Source: Streptococcus oralis (lineage in GTDB: Bacteria; Bacillota; Bacilli; Lactobacillales; Streptococcaceae). From it: DNA of 64,000 nt. The notes below the pieces were generated by a model. That model was not told the DNA's origin. It did no database searches and saw nothing but the letters and a program-made list of their open reading frames with translations. The stretch spans positions 9,066 through 73,065 of the forward strand of contig NZ_JAHZPJ010000013.1 of assembly GCF_019929345.1 (NCBI RefSeq). The letters are read 5' to 3'. Below, one piece after another: positions 49,001 to 55,622 of the stretch (positions are counted from its first letter, which is position 1; every line of letters starts with the position of its first letter). Position numbers and translations under genes: made by a program.

Positions 49001-49479
49001 TAGGTATATAAAACTTTTGTATCCTTAAGATTGGATAGTTCCTTAATTACTTTTTCTCCAGATTCTTTATCTTTAAATTCAGCAATATAGACAAGTTTAT
49101 CTTCTTTTTTCGGATTTTCTGTATCTTTATTTACAAATGAGTCCGCATCATCTCCTTTGGATTGATTGGAGTCTTCTTTGATACTTGCTCCTTCGTTACT
49201 AGTTTTTTTGTCTATCTCAGACTTTCTACTAACAACTTCTTTTTCCTCAACAACTGTTGTCTTCTTCTCCTCAGTATCCTTTGAAGTTTCTATAACATTA
49301 TGAATATCTTCAGATTGTTCATTGTTTTCTGTTTCTTTATCTGCTACTACTTTTTCTTTATCAGAAATTCTTAAAGCATCTTCAGAACTAGGTGCATCTG
49401 CTAAAATTACCTCATTTGGGGCATATGCTGCTAAAATAACTGCAGCAGTAGTTAATGACAATACCGTACTTTTTTTCAT
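43048..49479 (-). CDS. prtA: Cell-wall-anchored subtilisin-like serine protease PrtA
   Basis: A 2143-residue S8 protease. The signal peptide lies in residues 1-28 and an acidic Glu/Lys/Thr pro-region follows (to about 125), with an inhibitor-like propeptide at about 128-190. The catalytic triad is Asp236 (SNIDTGTD), His303 (DPHGMHIAG) and Ser694 (GTSMATP), and a PA domain is inserted at about 500-580 (GKIAVMDRIYTKDLKDAFKRA). A long beta-rich region follows. The end holds an anchor: LPKTG, hydrophobic stretch and KKKNKD tail. The length matches pneumococcal PrtA, which is a virulence-linked protease. Codon bias and AT content differ from the neighbours. Confidence 0.94.
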   Translation of the reverse strand: MKKSTVLSLTTAAVILAAYAPNEVILADAPSSEDALRISDKEKVVADKETENNEQSEDIHNVIETSKDTEEKKTTVVEEKEVVSRKSEIDKKTSNEGASIKEDSNQSKGDDADSFVNKDTENPKKEDKLVYIAEFKDKESGEKVIKELSNLKDTKVLYTYNTIFNGTAIETTPDNLDKIKQIEGVSSVERSQKLQPMLNHARKEIGVEEAIDYLKSINAPFGKNFDGRGMVISNIDTGTDYRHKAMRIDDDAKDSMKFKKEDLKGTDKNYWLSDKIPHAFNYYNGGKITVEKYDDGRDYFDPHGMHIAGILAGNDTEKDIKNFNGIDGIAPNAQIFSYKMYSDAVSGFAGDETMFHAIEDSIKHNVDVVSVSSGFTGTGLVGEKYWEAIRALRKAGIPMVVATGNFATSASSSSWDLVANNNLKMTDTGNVTRTAAHEDAIAVASAKNQTIEFDKVNIGGQSFKYRNIGAFFDKNKILTNEDGSKTPNKLKFVYIGKGQDQDLIGLDLKGKIAVMDRIYTKDLKDAFKRAMDKGARAIMVVNTVNYYNRDNWTDLPAMGYEADEGTKSQVFSISGDDGVKLWNMINPDKKTEVKRNNKEDFKDNLEQYYPIDMESYNSNKPNVGDEKEIDFKFAPDTDKELYKEDIIVPAGSTSWGPRTDLLLKPDVSAPGKNIKSTLNVINGKSTYGYMSGTSMATPIVAASTVLIRPKLKELLERPVLKNLKGDDKIDLTSLTKIALQNTARPMMDATSWKEKSQYFASPRQQGAGLINVANALRNEVVATFKNTDSKGLVNSYGSISLKEIKGDKKYFTIKLHNTSNRPLTFKVSASTVTTDALTDRLKLDETYKDEKSPDGKQIVPEIHPEKVKGANITFEHDTFTIGPNSSFDLNAVINVGEAKNKNKFVESFIHFESVEEMEALNSNGKKINFQPSLSMPLMGFAGNWNHEPILDKWAWEEGSKSKAMEGYDDDGKPKIPGTLNKGIGGEHGIDKFNPAGVIQNRKDKNITSLDQNPELFAFNNEGINAPSSSGSNIAKIYPLDSNGNPQDAQLERGLTPSPLVLRSAEEGVISIVNTNKEGENQRDLKVISREHFIKGILNSKRNDAKGIKSSKLKVWGDLKWDGLIYNPRGREENAPESNDKKDPATKIRGQFEPIAEGQYFYKFKYRLTKDYPWQVSYIPVKIDNTPPKIVSIDFSNPEKIKLITKDTYHKVKEQYKNETLFARDQKEHPEKFDEIANEVWYAGAALVNEDGEVEKNLEVTYAGEGQGRNRKLDKDGNTIYEIKGAGDLRGKIIEVIALDGSSNFTKIHRIKFADHADEKGMISYYLVDPDQDSSKYQKLGEISESKFKNLENRKEDSLKKDTTEVEHHQENEEATEEKSSLTIHKTISTIRDFESKDLKKLIKKKFREVDDFTSETGKRIEEYDYKYDDKGNIIAYDDGSALEYETEKLDEIKSKIYGILNPSKDGHFEILGKISNVSKNAKVYYGNNYKSIEIKTTKYDSHSKTMTFDLYANINDIVDGLAFAGDMRFFVKDDGRIKAETKIRMPEKIKETKSEYPYASSYGNVIELGEGDLSKNKPNNLTDMESGKIYSDSEKQQYLLKDNIILRKGYALKVTTYNPGKTDMLEGNGVYSKEDIAKIQKANPNLRVLSETTIYADSRNVEDGRSTQSVLMSALDGFNIVRYQVFTFKMNDKGEAIDKDGNLVTDPSKLVLFGKDGKEYTGEDKSNIEAIKEDGSTLFIDAKPVNLSMDKNYFNPSKTNKIYVRNPEFYLRGKISDKGGFNWELRVNESVVDNYLIYGDLHIDNTRDFNIKLNVKDGDIMDWGMKDYKANGFPDKVTDMDGNVYLQTGYSDLNAKAVGVHYQFLYDNVKPEVSIDPKGNTSIEYANGKSVVFNINDKRNNGFDGEIQEQHIYVNGKEYKSFNDIKQLTDKTLNIKIVVKDFARNTTVKEFILNKDTGEVSELKPHRVTVTIQNGKEMSSTIVSEEDFMLPVYKGELEKGYQFDGWEISGFEGKKDAGYVLNLSKDTFIKPVFKKIEEKKEEENKPTFDVSKKKEKTQSDSTNDVNSIVSDENDKNFEINKKVYLNEKGNLTNKNTNINSKSTINNPNELPKTGTASGAQTLLAAGIMFIVGAFLGLKKKNKD

Positions 49480-49621
49480 TATAATTCCTTCATTTTTTAT
49501 TTTAAACCCAATAGATAGAAAACTTTAACTTTGCTAGCCTTTGTTATAAAAAGTTTTATGACGTATTATCTAGTGGGATAGAGTAGTACATTTATATATA
49601 ATTGTTAGCTCTCTGAAAAAT

Positions 49622-49650
49622 AGTATATCAATTAAAAAAATTTAAGTCAA
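49622..49650 (-). promoter_or_regulatory. Promoter of prtA
   Basis: On the minus strand TTGACT (49645-49650), 17 bases, TATACT (49622-49627). It gives a leader of about 140 bases before AAGGAATTATAATG. Confidence 0.7.
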
Positions 49651-49836
49651 GAAAAATTAACACGCATTAATTTTTTTTTTAATGTACCTTAAAAAATATA
49701 AACCCAAAACTTTCGTAGTTAACTGGGTACAATATAAACTCATTCCTACCATCAAAAATAGTAGCAATCAACTGGAATAATTACCAAAATCGCAAAAAGG
49801 GGTATGGATAGAATTCATGCCTTAATAAACATGCAA

Positions 49837-49867
49837 AAACAACCGCAATAATTTTCAACGGTTGTTT
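49837..49867. terminator. Terminator of the ABC exporter operon
   Basis: AAACAACCG and CGGTTGTTT pair perfectly around a 13-base loop, about 40 bases after the stop codon of the last exporter gene. Confidence 0.75.
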
Positions 49868-49907
49868 GTAACATATTTAATTTTTAACTCTCATCCTATT
49901 TTATATC

Positions 49908-50693
49908 TTAAGAACCCGCACTTTCGTAGGCATCTAAGCCCCTGTCCCAGAGTTTCAAAGAAATGACAAAGAAGACAAGAGAAATCACAATTAACCCACC
50001 AATGTTAAAGAGCCCGTCTTTGTCCTGCAAGAAATAGCTAGCTGGATAGTAGGCTGTAAAGGCGAAAGGTACGATAAAGCTAATCAACCAACGAAGAAGG
50101 GAATTGTATATCGAAATTGGGTACTTAGCAAAGTCATTAAACATATAAAAAATATAAATCATAGCACCTGACTGCTTAGTCCAAAAAGCGATACTGGCTG
50201 TCGCGATTTTCAAGGAAGTATAAATCAAGGTCGCAAAGGGGATACAGACTAAGAAAAGCAGGAATTTGGGAAGAGTCCAAGCAATGCTTGATACTGTTGT
50301 CGCTAGCAAAATACCTCCGACCAAAAGTTCACCCAAGGCATCAATCTGAAAGGTCTCAACCAGAATGTGAAAAAGAGGATTGATAGGACGCGTCAGGTAC
50401 TTGTCAAACTCTCCCTTTCTCACCAATCGTTGCCCCAGTGCCCAGAGATTGTCAAAAAAGAGATGGTCCAATCCCTTGGGAATCAAGGAAAAACCATAGA
50501 TAAAGGCTATTTCTTGAAAGGTCCAGCCTTCAAGCGAGGGGATATGTTGAAAGAGTACATTGAGAAACAAGAGGTTCAAACCTTGGGTCAGAAAGACTCC
50601 CAAGACACCAACCACAAAATCCACCTTGTATTCCATGATTTGCTTGATATATTGTCTGATAAAAATCAGATGCATACGTTGGTATTTTTTCAT
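49908..50693 (-). CDS. ABC-2 family transporter permease (second subunit)
   Basis: A 261-residue membrane protein with six predicted segments of the ABC-2 (COG3694/DUF990-like) group: begins MKKYQRMHLIFIRQYIKQIMEYKVDF and has ...FDKYLTRPINPLFHIL. It follows the other permease by one base. With it and the ATPase it would form a three-gene exporter. Substrate unknown. Confidence 0.85.
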   Translation of the reverse strand: MKKYQRMHLIFIRQYIKQIMEYKVDFVVGVLGVFLTQGLNLLFLNVLFQHIPSLEGWTFQEIAFIYGFSLIPKGLDHLFFDNLWALGQRLVRKGEFDKYLTRPINPLFHILVETFQIDALGELLVGGILLATTVSSIAWTLPKFLLFLVCIPFATLIYTSLKIATASIAFWTKQSGAMIYIFYMFNDFAKYPISIYNSLLRWLISFIVPFAFTAYYPASYFLQDKDGLFNIGGLIVISLVFFVISLKLWDRGLDAYESAGS

Positions 50694-50694
50694 A

Positions 50695-51513
50695 CTAACC
50701 TCCCTGAATGGTGATAAAGGACTGGACTCGTTTCCAAATCAACTGAGACAAGCCCACCATCACTATGAGCCAGAAGAACTGTAGCAAAAGCGCCTGAAGA
50801 ATCTGACTGGCATCGTATTTTCCAACAACAATCATAACGGGAGTATAAATCAAGGATGAAAAAGGCAAGAAGGACAGAATATCTGAAACGATTTTCGGAA
50901 AGAAAGCCAAGGGAATCAGACTTCCAGACATAAAGGATACTAGAGAAGCCTTAAATACTTGAGAACCCCATAGATTTTTAAATACAAAGGCAGAAAAACC
51001 AAAACAGATATTAAAGAAAAAATTGATCAGATAGGCTAGGGTTAAGCTAAAGAGATAAAGGATGGTTAATCCCAGCACTTCTACAATTCCTTGTCCTGAT
51101 AAGATTTTCATCAAAACAATGACACTTAAAAATGGCAGGCCAACAGAGATAAAAATCAACCACTTGGAACCAAGCTCGGTGAAAAGATAAGAGGCCGCAA
51201 AATGGACTGGTCTTAATAAGCGCATGATAATAGAGCCATCTTTTACCTCATCACCGATCATAAAGGAGCTATCTGACTCAGTTAATAAATTAGTCACAAA
51301 ACTCATGATGATGTAGAGGGTGATATCTGCCATACTGAAACCCTGAATCAAAGACTCCTGCGAGGAATCAAAGACAGCCTTCCAGAGATAAAATTCCACA
51401 AAAGCACCCATGACATCGCCAATCCGATAAAGAAGAAAGTTGACTCGATAGGTAATCAACTCCTGAATCCCTGCATTGATAAAGGGTTTATAACGTCGCC
51501 ACAATTTGACCAT
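50695..51513 (-). CDS. ABC-2 family transporter permease (first subunit)
   Basis: A 272-residue membrane protein with six segments, COG4587-like (MVKLWRRYKPFINAGIQELIT, then EVKDGSIIMRLLRPVHF). The start at 51513 is preceded by AAAGGAG inside the end of the ATPase gene; an in-frame extension to 51555 overlaps that gene and has no binding site. Subunit pairing with the gene at 49908 is typical. Confidence 0.85.
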   Translation of the reverse strand: MVKLWRRYKPFINAGIQELITYRVNFLLYRIGDVMGAFVEFYLWKAVFDSSQESLIQGFSMADITLYIIMSFVTNLLTESDSSFMIGDEVKDGSIIMRLLRPVHFAASYLFTELGSKWLIFISVGLPFLSVIVLMKILSGQGIVEVLGLTILYLFSLTLAYLINFFFNICFGFSAFVFKNLWGSQVFKASLVSFMSGSLIPLAFFPKIVSDILSFLPFSSLIYTPVMIVVGKYDASQILQALLLQFFWLIVMVGLSQLIWKRVQSFITIQGG

Positions 51514-51514
51514 C

Positions 51515-52507
51515 TTAGAGCTCCTTTCGGTAGAAGCGACGGATAATATCCTCAATATCCGTATCCAGCATCTTCAAATCGCGGATTTCAAAATCAGACA
51601 GGGTTTGCTTGATAATATCGGCCGACTGGTAGCGGGAACTATCGTATTGAATGTTGAGGCTATTTCCTTGTCTTTCAATGGTCATATCAGGCAAGCCTTC
51701 AAACTGAGAGGCGAGATGACTTTGACCTGGTAGCAGTTCAAAGGAGAGAGTCTTCATCTTGCCAAAGGTTTCCTTGAGCTGGCTAACCGTTCCATCAAAA
51801 ATCTCCTGCCCCTTGTCAATCATAAAAATCCGATCACAGAGTTGCTCAATATCACTCAGGTCATGAGTGGTCAAGAGAATGGTTGTTTCTTCCTCTTGAT
51901 TGATCTGGGTGATGGCCCGACGAATGTTATCCTTAACCGAAACATCCAGACCAATGGTCGGCTCATCTAAAAAGAGAACCTTGGGATTGTGGAGCAAGGA
52001 AGCTGCAATATCCGCCCGCATCCGTTGACCAAGTGAAAGAGTTCGCACGGGATCTTTGATAAAATCCTTCAAATCCAAGACTTCATTCAAAAAATCCATG
52101 CGCTTGTGGAATAGCGAGTCCGGCACATCGTAAATCTCTTTCAAAACCGTGTAGGTCTCTTGCAGTGCCAAATCCCACCATAGCTGGGTGCGTTGTCCAA
52201 AAACCACTCCAATATCCTTAACATAATCCTGGCGATTATCCTGCGGAATCTTGCCATTAATCCGACAAAAACCAGATGTCGGTTTTAAAATCCCTGTCAG
52301 CATTTTGATGGTTGTTGACTTCCCAGCACCATTAGCTCCGATAAAGCCTAGAATCTGGCCTTTTGGTACCTCAAAAGTCAAATCCTTGACTGCTTCAAAG
52401 GTCTGCTTTTCAGGATGTGTAAAGGAGCGCAAAGCCCCCTTTAACCCCGGCTCCTTTACTGTCTTCACAAAATTTTTCTGAAGATGTTCCACTTCTATCA
52501 TTGCCAT
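51515..52507 (-). CDS. ABC transporter ATP-binding protein (COG4586-like)
   Basis: A 330-residue ATPase: Walker A GANGAGKST, signature LSLGQRMR, Walker B VLFLDEPTIGLD and switch LTTHDLSDIE. The N-terminal stretch of about 50 residues (TVKEPGLKGALRSFTHPEKQTFEAVKD) and the C-terminal tail of about 80 residues are typical of COG4586 ATPases for ABC-2 exporters. AGGGAG lies 7 bases before the ATG. First gene of the three-gene operon. Confidence 0.9.
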   Translation of the reverse strand: MAMIEVEHLQKNFVKTVKEPGLKGALRSFTHPEKQTFEAVKDLTFEVPKGQILGFIGANGAGKSTTIKMLTGILKPTSGFCRINGKIPQDNRQDYVKDIGVVFGQRTQLWWDLALQETYTVLKEIYDVPDSLFHKRMDFLNEVLDLKDFIKDPVRTLSLGQRMRADIAASLLHNPKVLFLDEPTIGLDVSVKDNIRRAITQINQEEETTILLTTHDLSDIEQLCDRIFMIDKGQEIFDGTVSQLKETFGKMKTLSFELLPGQSHLASQFEGLPDMTIERQGNSLNIQYDSSRYQSADIIKQTLSDFEIRDLKMLDTDIEDIIRRFYRKEL

Positions 52508-52622
52508 ATCTATCTCCCTACCGTAAGGAATAGCAAAATTGTATTTTTGACTACAAATATTCTAAATCCTTACTTTCTAAACTTTCTAATTGTTATTCTT
52601 ACAGAAGGCTTTATACCAACCT

Positions 52623-52660
52623 ATTATAGTCCAATAAAAAAAGAAATGCAAGCGTTTGCC
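52623..52660 (-). promoter_or_regulatory. Promoter of the ABC exporter with a cre-like site on the -35
   Basis: On the minus strand TTGCAT (52646-52651), 17 bases, TATAAT (52623-52628). The plus strand reads ATGCAAGCGTTTGCC (52646-52660), which fits the CcpA box consensus WTGNAANCGNWNNCW with one mismatch at the last base. It covers the -35, so catabolite repression is plausible. Confidence 0.6.
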
Positions 52661-52746
52661 TGAAGTTTATGAAATTGAAAATTTCTCTCTTATAATAATC
52701 GTTTTAATCAAAAATTCTGGTTTGATAATTTCCCTAGAACACCAAA

Positions 52747-52770
52747 AAACCTGCCCTTAGGGGCAGGTCA
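52747..52770 (-). terminator. Terminator of the small-gene island
   Basis: In minus-strand sense ACCTGCCC and GGGCAGGT pair with a 3-5 base loop, followed by TTTTTT. Confidence 0.85.
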
Positions 52771-52826
52771 GTTGATTAAATTAATTAAAAATATATCTAA
52801 TGCAGTAAATCAAAACTCACAAAAAT

Positions 52827-53033
52827 CTAAAAACCTAAACGTTCTTGATCCCAATTTCCATACTCATCGTATCCAAATCCATCAGGATCCATTGCATCAA
52901 TCCCACACTGTTCTAAAAAACGAAAGCAGTCTTTGCAATAGTATACTCCATCAATATGATCACTACCATCCCAATTAAGCTCTCTCTTAGTGAACTCTCC
53001 ACCACATTCTTCACATGTATATAATTTTGACAT
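52827..53033 (-). CDS. Small zinc-ribbon-like protein
   Basis: A 68-residue protein, MSKLYTCEECGGEFTKREL... with two Cys pairs (CEEC at 7-10 and YYCKDC at about 31-36) that could hold a zinc, followed by an acidic Gly/Asp/Tyr-rich tail. The start at 53033 has GAGAGG upstream. It is the last of three small minus-strand genes of the island. No known family recognised beyond the zinc-ribbon pattern. Confidence 0.65.
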   Translation of the reverse strand: MSKLYTCEECGGEFTKRELNWDGSDHIDGVYYCKDCFRFLEQCGIDAMDPDGFGYDEYGNWDQERLGF

Positions 53034-53091
53034 AAAATTACCTCTCTTTGTCCTTTTTAAATTATATTTCAATCAAATATAGAGTGTGAAA

Positions 53092-53496
53092 CTACAAGTT
53101 ATTCTCTTTACGGAATTCCTCTTTTTCTAGTTCTGTTCCTCCTCTTACAAAAGTATTTTCGCCTAGATGATATAAATGTACACAAGGAGATTTTCTTTCA
53201 TCAGGATAAAAATGATTAATAGCTTGTTCTTCTTGTAGCAGTTCAGAAAAGGTTGAATCATCTAGTGATCTGTCTTGCTCTGTATCTTCCAATTCATTAA
53301 TCCGTCTTTGATTAAGGCTATTCTTGTTAGTTATCAAACTTAAAATAATTAATATAAATTCAGGATTGTTTACAACAAAATTTAGACATTCCCTCCCACC
53401 TTTTGACATACTTTTGCCAACAGATTTTGATACTTTCATGGTAATGTTTAATGCACTATTTGCTTGATCTTTGATTCTTCGCGTATTAATTTTCAT
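53092..53496 (-). CDS. Small hypothetical protein with hydrophobic segment
   Basis: A 134-residue protein. A basic N-terminal part (MKINTRRIKDQANSALNITMK) is followed by a hydrophobic stretch (NPEFILIILSLIT, about residues 44-56) and an acidic C-terminal part (RRINELEDTEQDRSLDD, LEKEEFRKENN). No family recognised. It lies between the other two small genes of the island. Confidence 0.6.
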   Translation of the reverse strand: MKINTRRIKDQANSALNITMKVSKSVGKSMSKGGRECLNFVVNNPEFILIILSLITNKNSLNQRRINELEDTEQDRSLDDSTFSELLQEEQAINHFYPDERKSPCVHLYHLGENTFVRGGTELEKEEFRKENNL

Positions 53497-53522
53497 TTCT
53501 TTCCCACTTTTTTATTTCAATT

Positions 53523-53762
53523 TTATCTGATTTTTATTGAATTAACTACAATATAGGAGTTAATCAGTCCAATTTTGTATTTTTTGTTTAGTATTTTTGC
53601 ACATTCTAAAACACTTAAGTCACCAGATTTTAAAAAATCTAGTTCTGGTCCTTTATTGTTTATCAAAAAGTCCGTAAACTTTTTAGTAATTATGTTCTTT
53701 CTAATCAATAGAAAGAAACACAAAGAAATTAACAATAAGATAAACACCAATTGAATATCCAT
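53523..53762 (-). CDS. Small membrane-anchored hypothetical protein
   Basis: A 79-residue protein. Residues 2-21 are a membrane segment (IQLVFILLLISLCFFLLI), followed by a Lys-rich cytoplasmic or external part (LKSGDLSVLECAKILNKKYKI). AAGAGGAG precedes the ATG. First gene of the island's minus-strand unit. No family recognised. Confidence 0.6.
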   Translation of the reverse strand: MDIQLVFILLLISLCFFLLIRKNIITKKFTDFLINNKGPELDFLKSGDLSVLECAKILNKKYKIGLINSYIVVNSIKIR

Positions 53763-53848
53763 AAAAACACTCCTCTTAACTTTTTATAAATGGTTTTCCT
53801 ATAATTATCTGAATTAGATTCTACTTCTCCTCTTATTGAGTTAATAAT

Positions 53849-53877
53849 AACATAGCACAATATTTTTTATTTGTCAA
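53849..53877 (-). promoter_or_regulatory. Promoter of the island's minus-strand genes
   Basis: On the minus strand TTGACA (53872-53877), 17 bases, TATGTT (53849-53854). The TTGTCA of its -35 recurs at 53901 and, inverted, near 53925 (TAGACAA), which may be half-sites for the divergent HTH protein. Confidence 0.6.
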
Positions 53878-53955
53878 TTATTTTATTATATTATAAATTT
53901 TTGTCATATAAAAAATTTTTTACCTAGACAACAATTTAAATATTTTATTTTTTTT

Positions 53956-53963
53956 GTTATAAT
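53956..53963 (+). promoter_or_regulatory. Extended -10 promoter of the HTH gene
   Basis: TGTTATAAT (core 53958-53963), about 28 bases before the ATG; the -35 area is only AT-rich. Confidence 0.5.
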
Positions 53964-53991
53964 AGAAGTAGAAAATTATAGGTAAAAAGAT

Positions 53992-54453
53992 ATGTTAAAA
54001 GAAAAATATCCATCAACAGAAGATACAAGAGCAATTCTACAAAATAACTTAAGAGCTATTCGAGAGATTTTGAATTGGACAAGTTCAGATCTCAGCATTC
54101 TTATAGGAGTTACTAAACAAACCATCCGTAATCTTGAAACTCAAAAAAGTAGATTAACAAAACTCCACTATATTGCATTACGTACCGTAATAGATTTTGA
54201 AATTGAAAATTTAAAAACGACAGATCCAGACAGAGCTGATAGAGCAGAGTTGTTGCTAAATTTTTTTGATGAATCAGAAAAATATGCAGTATCTGAGAAA
54301 AGATCTATAGATTTAGAACAAATTAGTGAAGCATCTTCATTAATTGCAACTACTTCTACTGTTAAAAATGCTTCTAGAATCATTGCTTCGCTTGCACCAA
54401 TTATTGGGGCAACAGTCGTTGCAGCCTTAAAGAACTCAAAAGATAAGAAATAA
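53992..54453 (+). CDS. XRE-type HTH protein with C-terminal hydrophobic segment
   Basis: A 153-residue protein. Residues 13-70 are a Cro/C1-type HTH (LRAIREILNWTSSDLSILIG, VTKQTIRNLETQ). The middle is a charged linker. The last 30 residues include ASRIIASLAPIIGATVVAAL, long enough for one membrane span, then a Lys tail. A DNA-binding protein tethered to the membrane is suggested but not proven. It is divergent from three small genes. Confidence 0.7.
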   Translation: MLKEKYPSTEDTRAILQNNLRAIREILNWTSSDLSILIGVTKQTIRNLETQKSRLTKLHYIALRTVIDFEIENLKTTDPDRADRAELLLNFFDESEKYAVSEKRSIDLEQISEASSLIATTSTVKNASRIIASLAPIIGATVVAALKNSKDKK

Positions 54454-54480
54454 TATTTATTTCGTAAAAATAAAATAATA

Positions 54481-54520
54481 AGCAAAAGACGAACAATCAT
54501 CTAATCGTTTTTGCTTATTT
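54481..54520 (+). terminator. Terminator of the HTH gene
   Basis: AAGCAAAAGACGA and TCGTTTTTGCTT pair with one bulge around a 12-base loop, followed by ATTTTTATTT. Confidence 0.7.
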
Positions 54521-54555
54521 TTATTTGTACGACAATAACTTGTCGTTTAAGCAAA

Positions 54556-54582
54556 AAACCCACCCAATGGGCAGGTTTCTGA
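54556..54582 (-). terminator. Terminator of fba
   Basis: In minus-strand sense AACCTGCCC and GGGTGGGTT form the stem with one mismatch, followed by TTTT. Confidence 0.75.
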
Positions 54583-54601
54583 TTTGTATTGTTCAGCTAG
54601 A

Positions 54602-55483
54602 TTAAGCTTTACCTTCTGAACCGAATACGTCGATACGTTCTTCAACTGATGCTTGGATAGCTTTTACACCGTCAGCCAAGAATTTACGTGGGTCGAAGAG
54701 TTTCTTCTTGTCGTATTCTGCTTCGTTTGCTTCGTAGTCACGAGCAAATTTACGAGTTGCGTTAGCGAATGCGATTTGGCATTCAGTGTTAACGTTAACT
54801 TTCGCAACACCAAGTTTGATAGCTGCTTGGATTTGGTCATCAGGAATACCTGATCCACCGTGCAATACGATTGGGAATCCTGGTACAGCTTCAGTCAATT
54901 TTTGCAAGTGGTCAAGGTGAAGACCTTTCCAGTTTGCAGGGTATGGACCGTGGATGTTACCGATACCAGCTGCCAAGAAGTCGATACCAGTTGCAACCAT
55001 TGCTTTAGCATCTTCGATTGGAGCCAATTCACCATCACCGATGATTCCGTCTTCTTCACCACCGATAGTTCCAACTTCAGCTTCTACTGATACACCATTT
55101 GCGTGAGCAAATTCTACAACTTTACGAGCTTTTTCAAGGTTTTCTTCAACTGGAAGGTGTGAACCGTCAAACATAACTGAAGTATAACCAACTTGAATAC
55201 ACTCAAGTGCATCTTCGTAGTGACCGTGGTCAAGGTGGATAGCTACTGGTACAGTGATACCCATTGATTCAACAAGGTTAGCGATCAAGTTGCGAGCAAC
55301 TTTGTAACCACCCATGTATTTAGCAGCACCCATTGAAGTTTGGATCAAAACTGGAGCTTTTTTAGCTTCTGCTGCACGCAAGATAGCTTGAGTCCACTCA
55401 AGGTTGTTTGTGTTAAATCCACCAACTGCATAACCGTTGTCACGAGCTGCTTGGACAAATTTTTCTGCTGAAACGATTGCCAT
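54602..55483 (-). CDS. fba: Class II fructose-bisphosphate aldolase
   Basis: A 293-residue zinc aldolase of glycolysis. Zinc ligands are in IHLDHGHYED and VLHGGSGIPD, with AAGIGNIHGPY and KVNVNTECQIA. The codon usage is highly biased, as expected for an abundant glycolytic enzyme. It follows vncS, separated by 139 bases with a candidate extended -10 TGATAAAAT at about 55532-55540. Confidence 0.97.
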   Translation of the reverse strand: MAIVSAEKFVQAARDNGYAVGGFNTNNLEWTQAILRAAEAKKAPVLIQTSMGAAKYMGGYKVARNLIANLVESMGITVPVAIHLDHGHYEDALECIQVGYTSVMFDGSHLPVEENLEKARKVVEFAHANGVSVEAEVGTIGGEEDGIIGDGELAPIEDAKAMVATGIDFLAAGIGNIHGPYPANWKGLHLDHLQKLTEAVPGFPIVLHGGSGIPDDQIQAAIKLGVAKVNVNTECQIAFANATRKFARDYEANEAEYDKKKLFDPRKFLADGVKAIQASVEERIDVFGSEGKA

Positions 55484-55622
55484 TTGTCAGGCCTCCTATA
55501 TATTTTTTGGGACATCCCATTTACATTGTTCATTTTATCACTTTTTGATAAAAAAAGCTAGTTTTTCCCATACTTTAGATTGAATTTCTTCCAATCCAAT
55601 CAATGTAAACCCTTTCTTATCC

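Larger units (their letters stand above)
49480..49907. other. Intergenic region with prtA promoter and a terminator
   Basis: An AT-rich stretch of 428 bases without an ORF. It holds the prtA promoter at 49622-49650 and the terminator of the exporter operon at 49837-49867. A poly-T run (about 49668-49681) and a weak ACCCA/TGGGT repeat (49708-49735) lie between; I see nothing else. Confidence 0.6.
52508..52826. other. Intergenic region with CcpA-like promoter and a terminator
   Basis: This region of 319 bases is AT-rich. It holds the exporter promoter with a cre-like site (52623-52660) and the terminator of the small-gene island (52747-52770). Between them I see no ORF or RNA. Confidence 0.6.
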
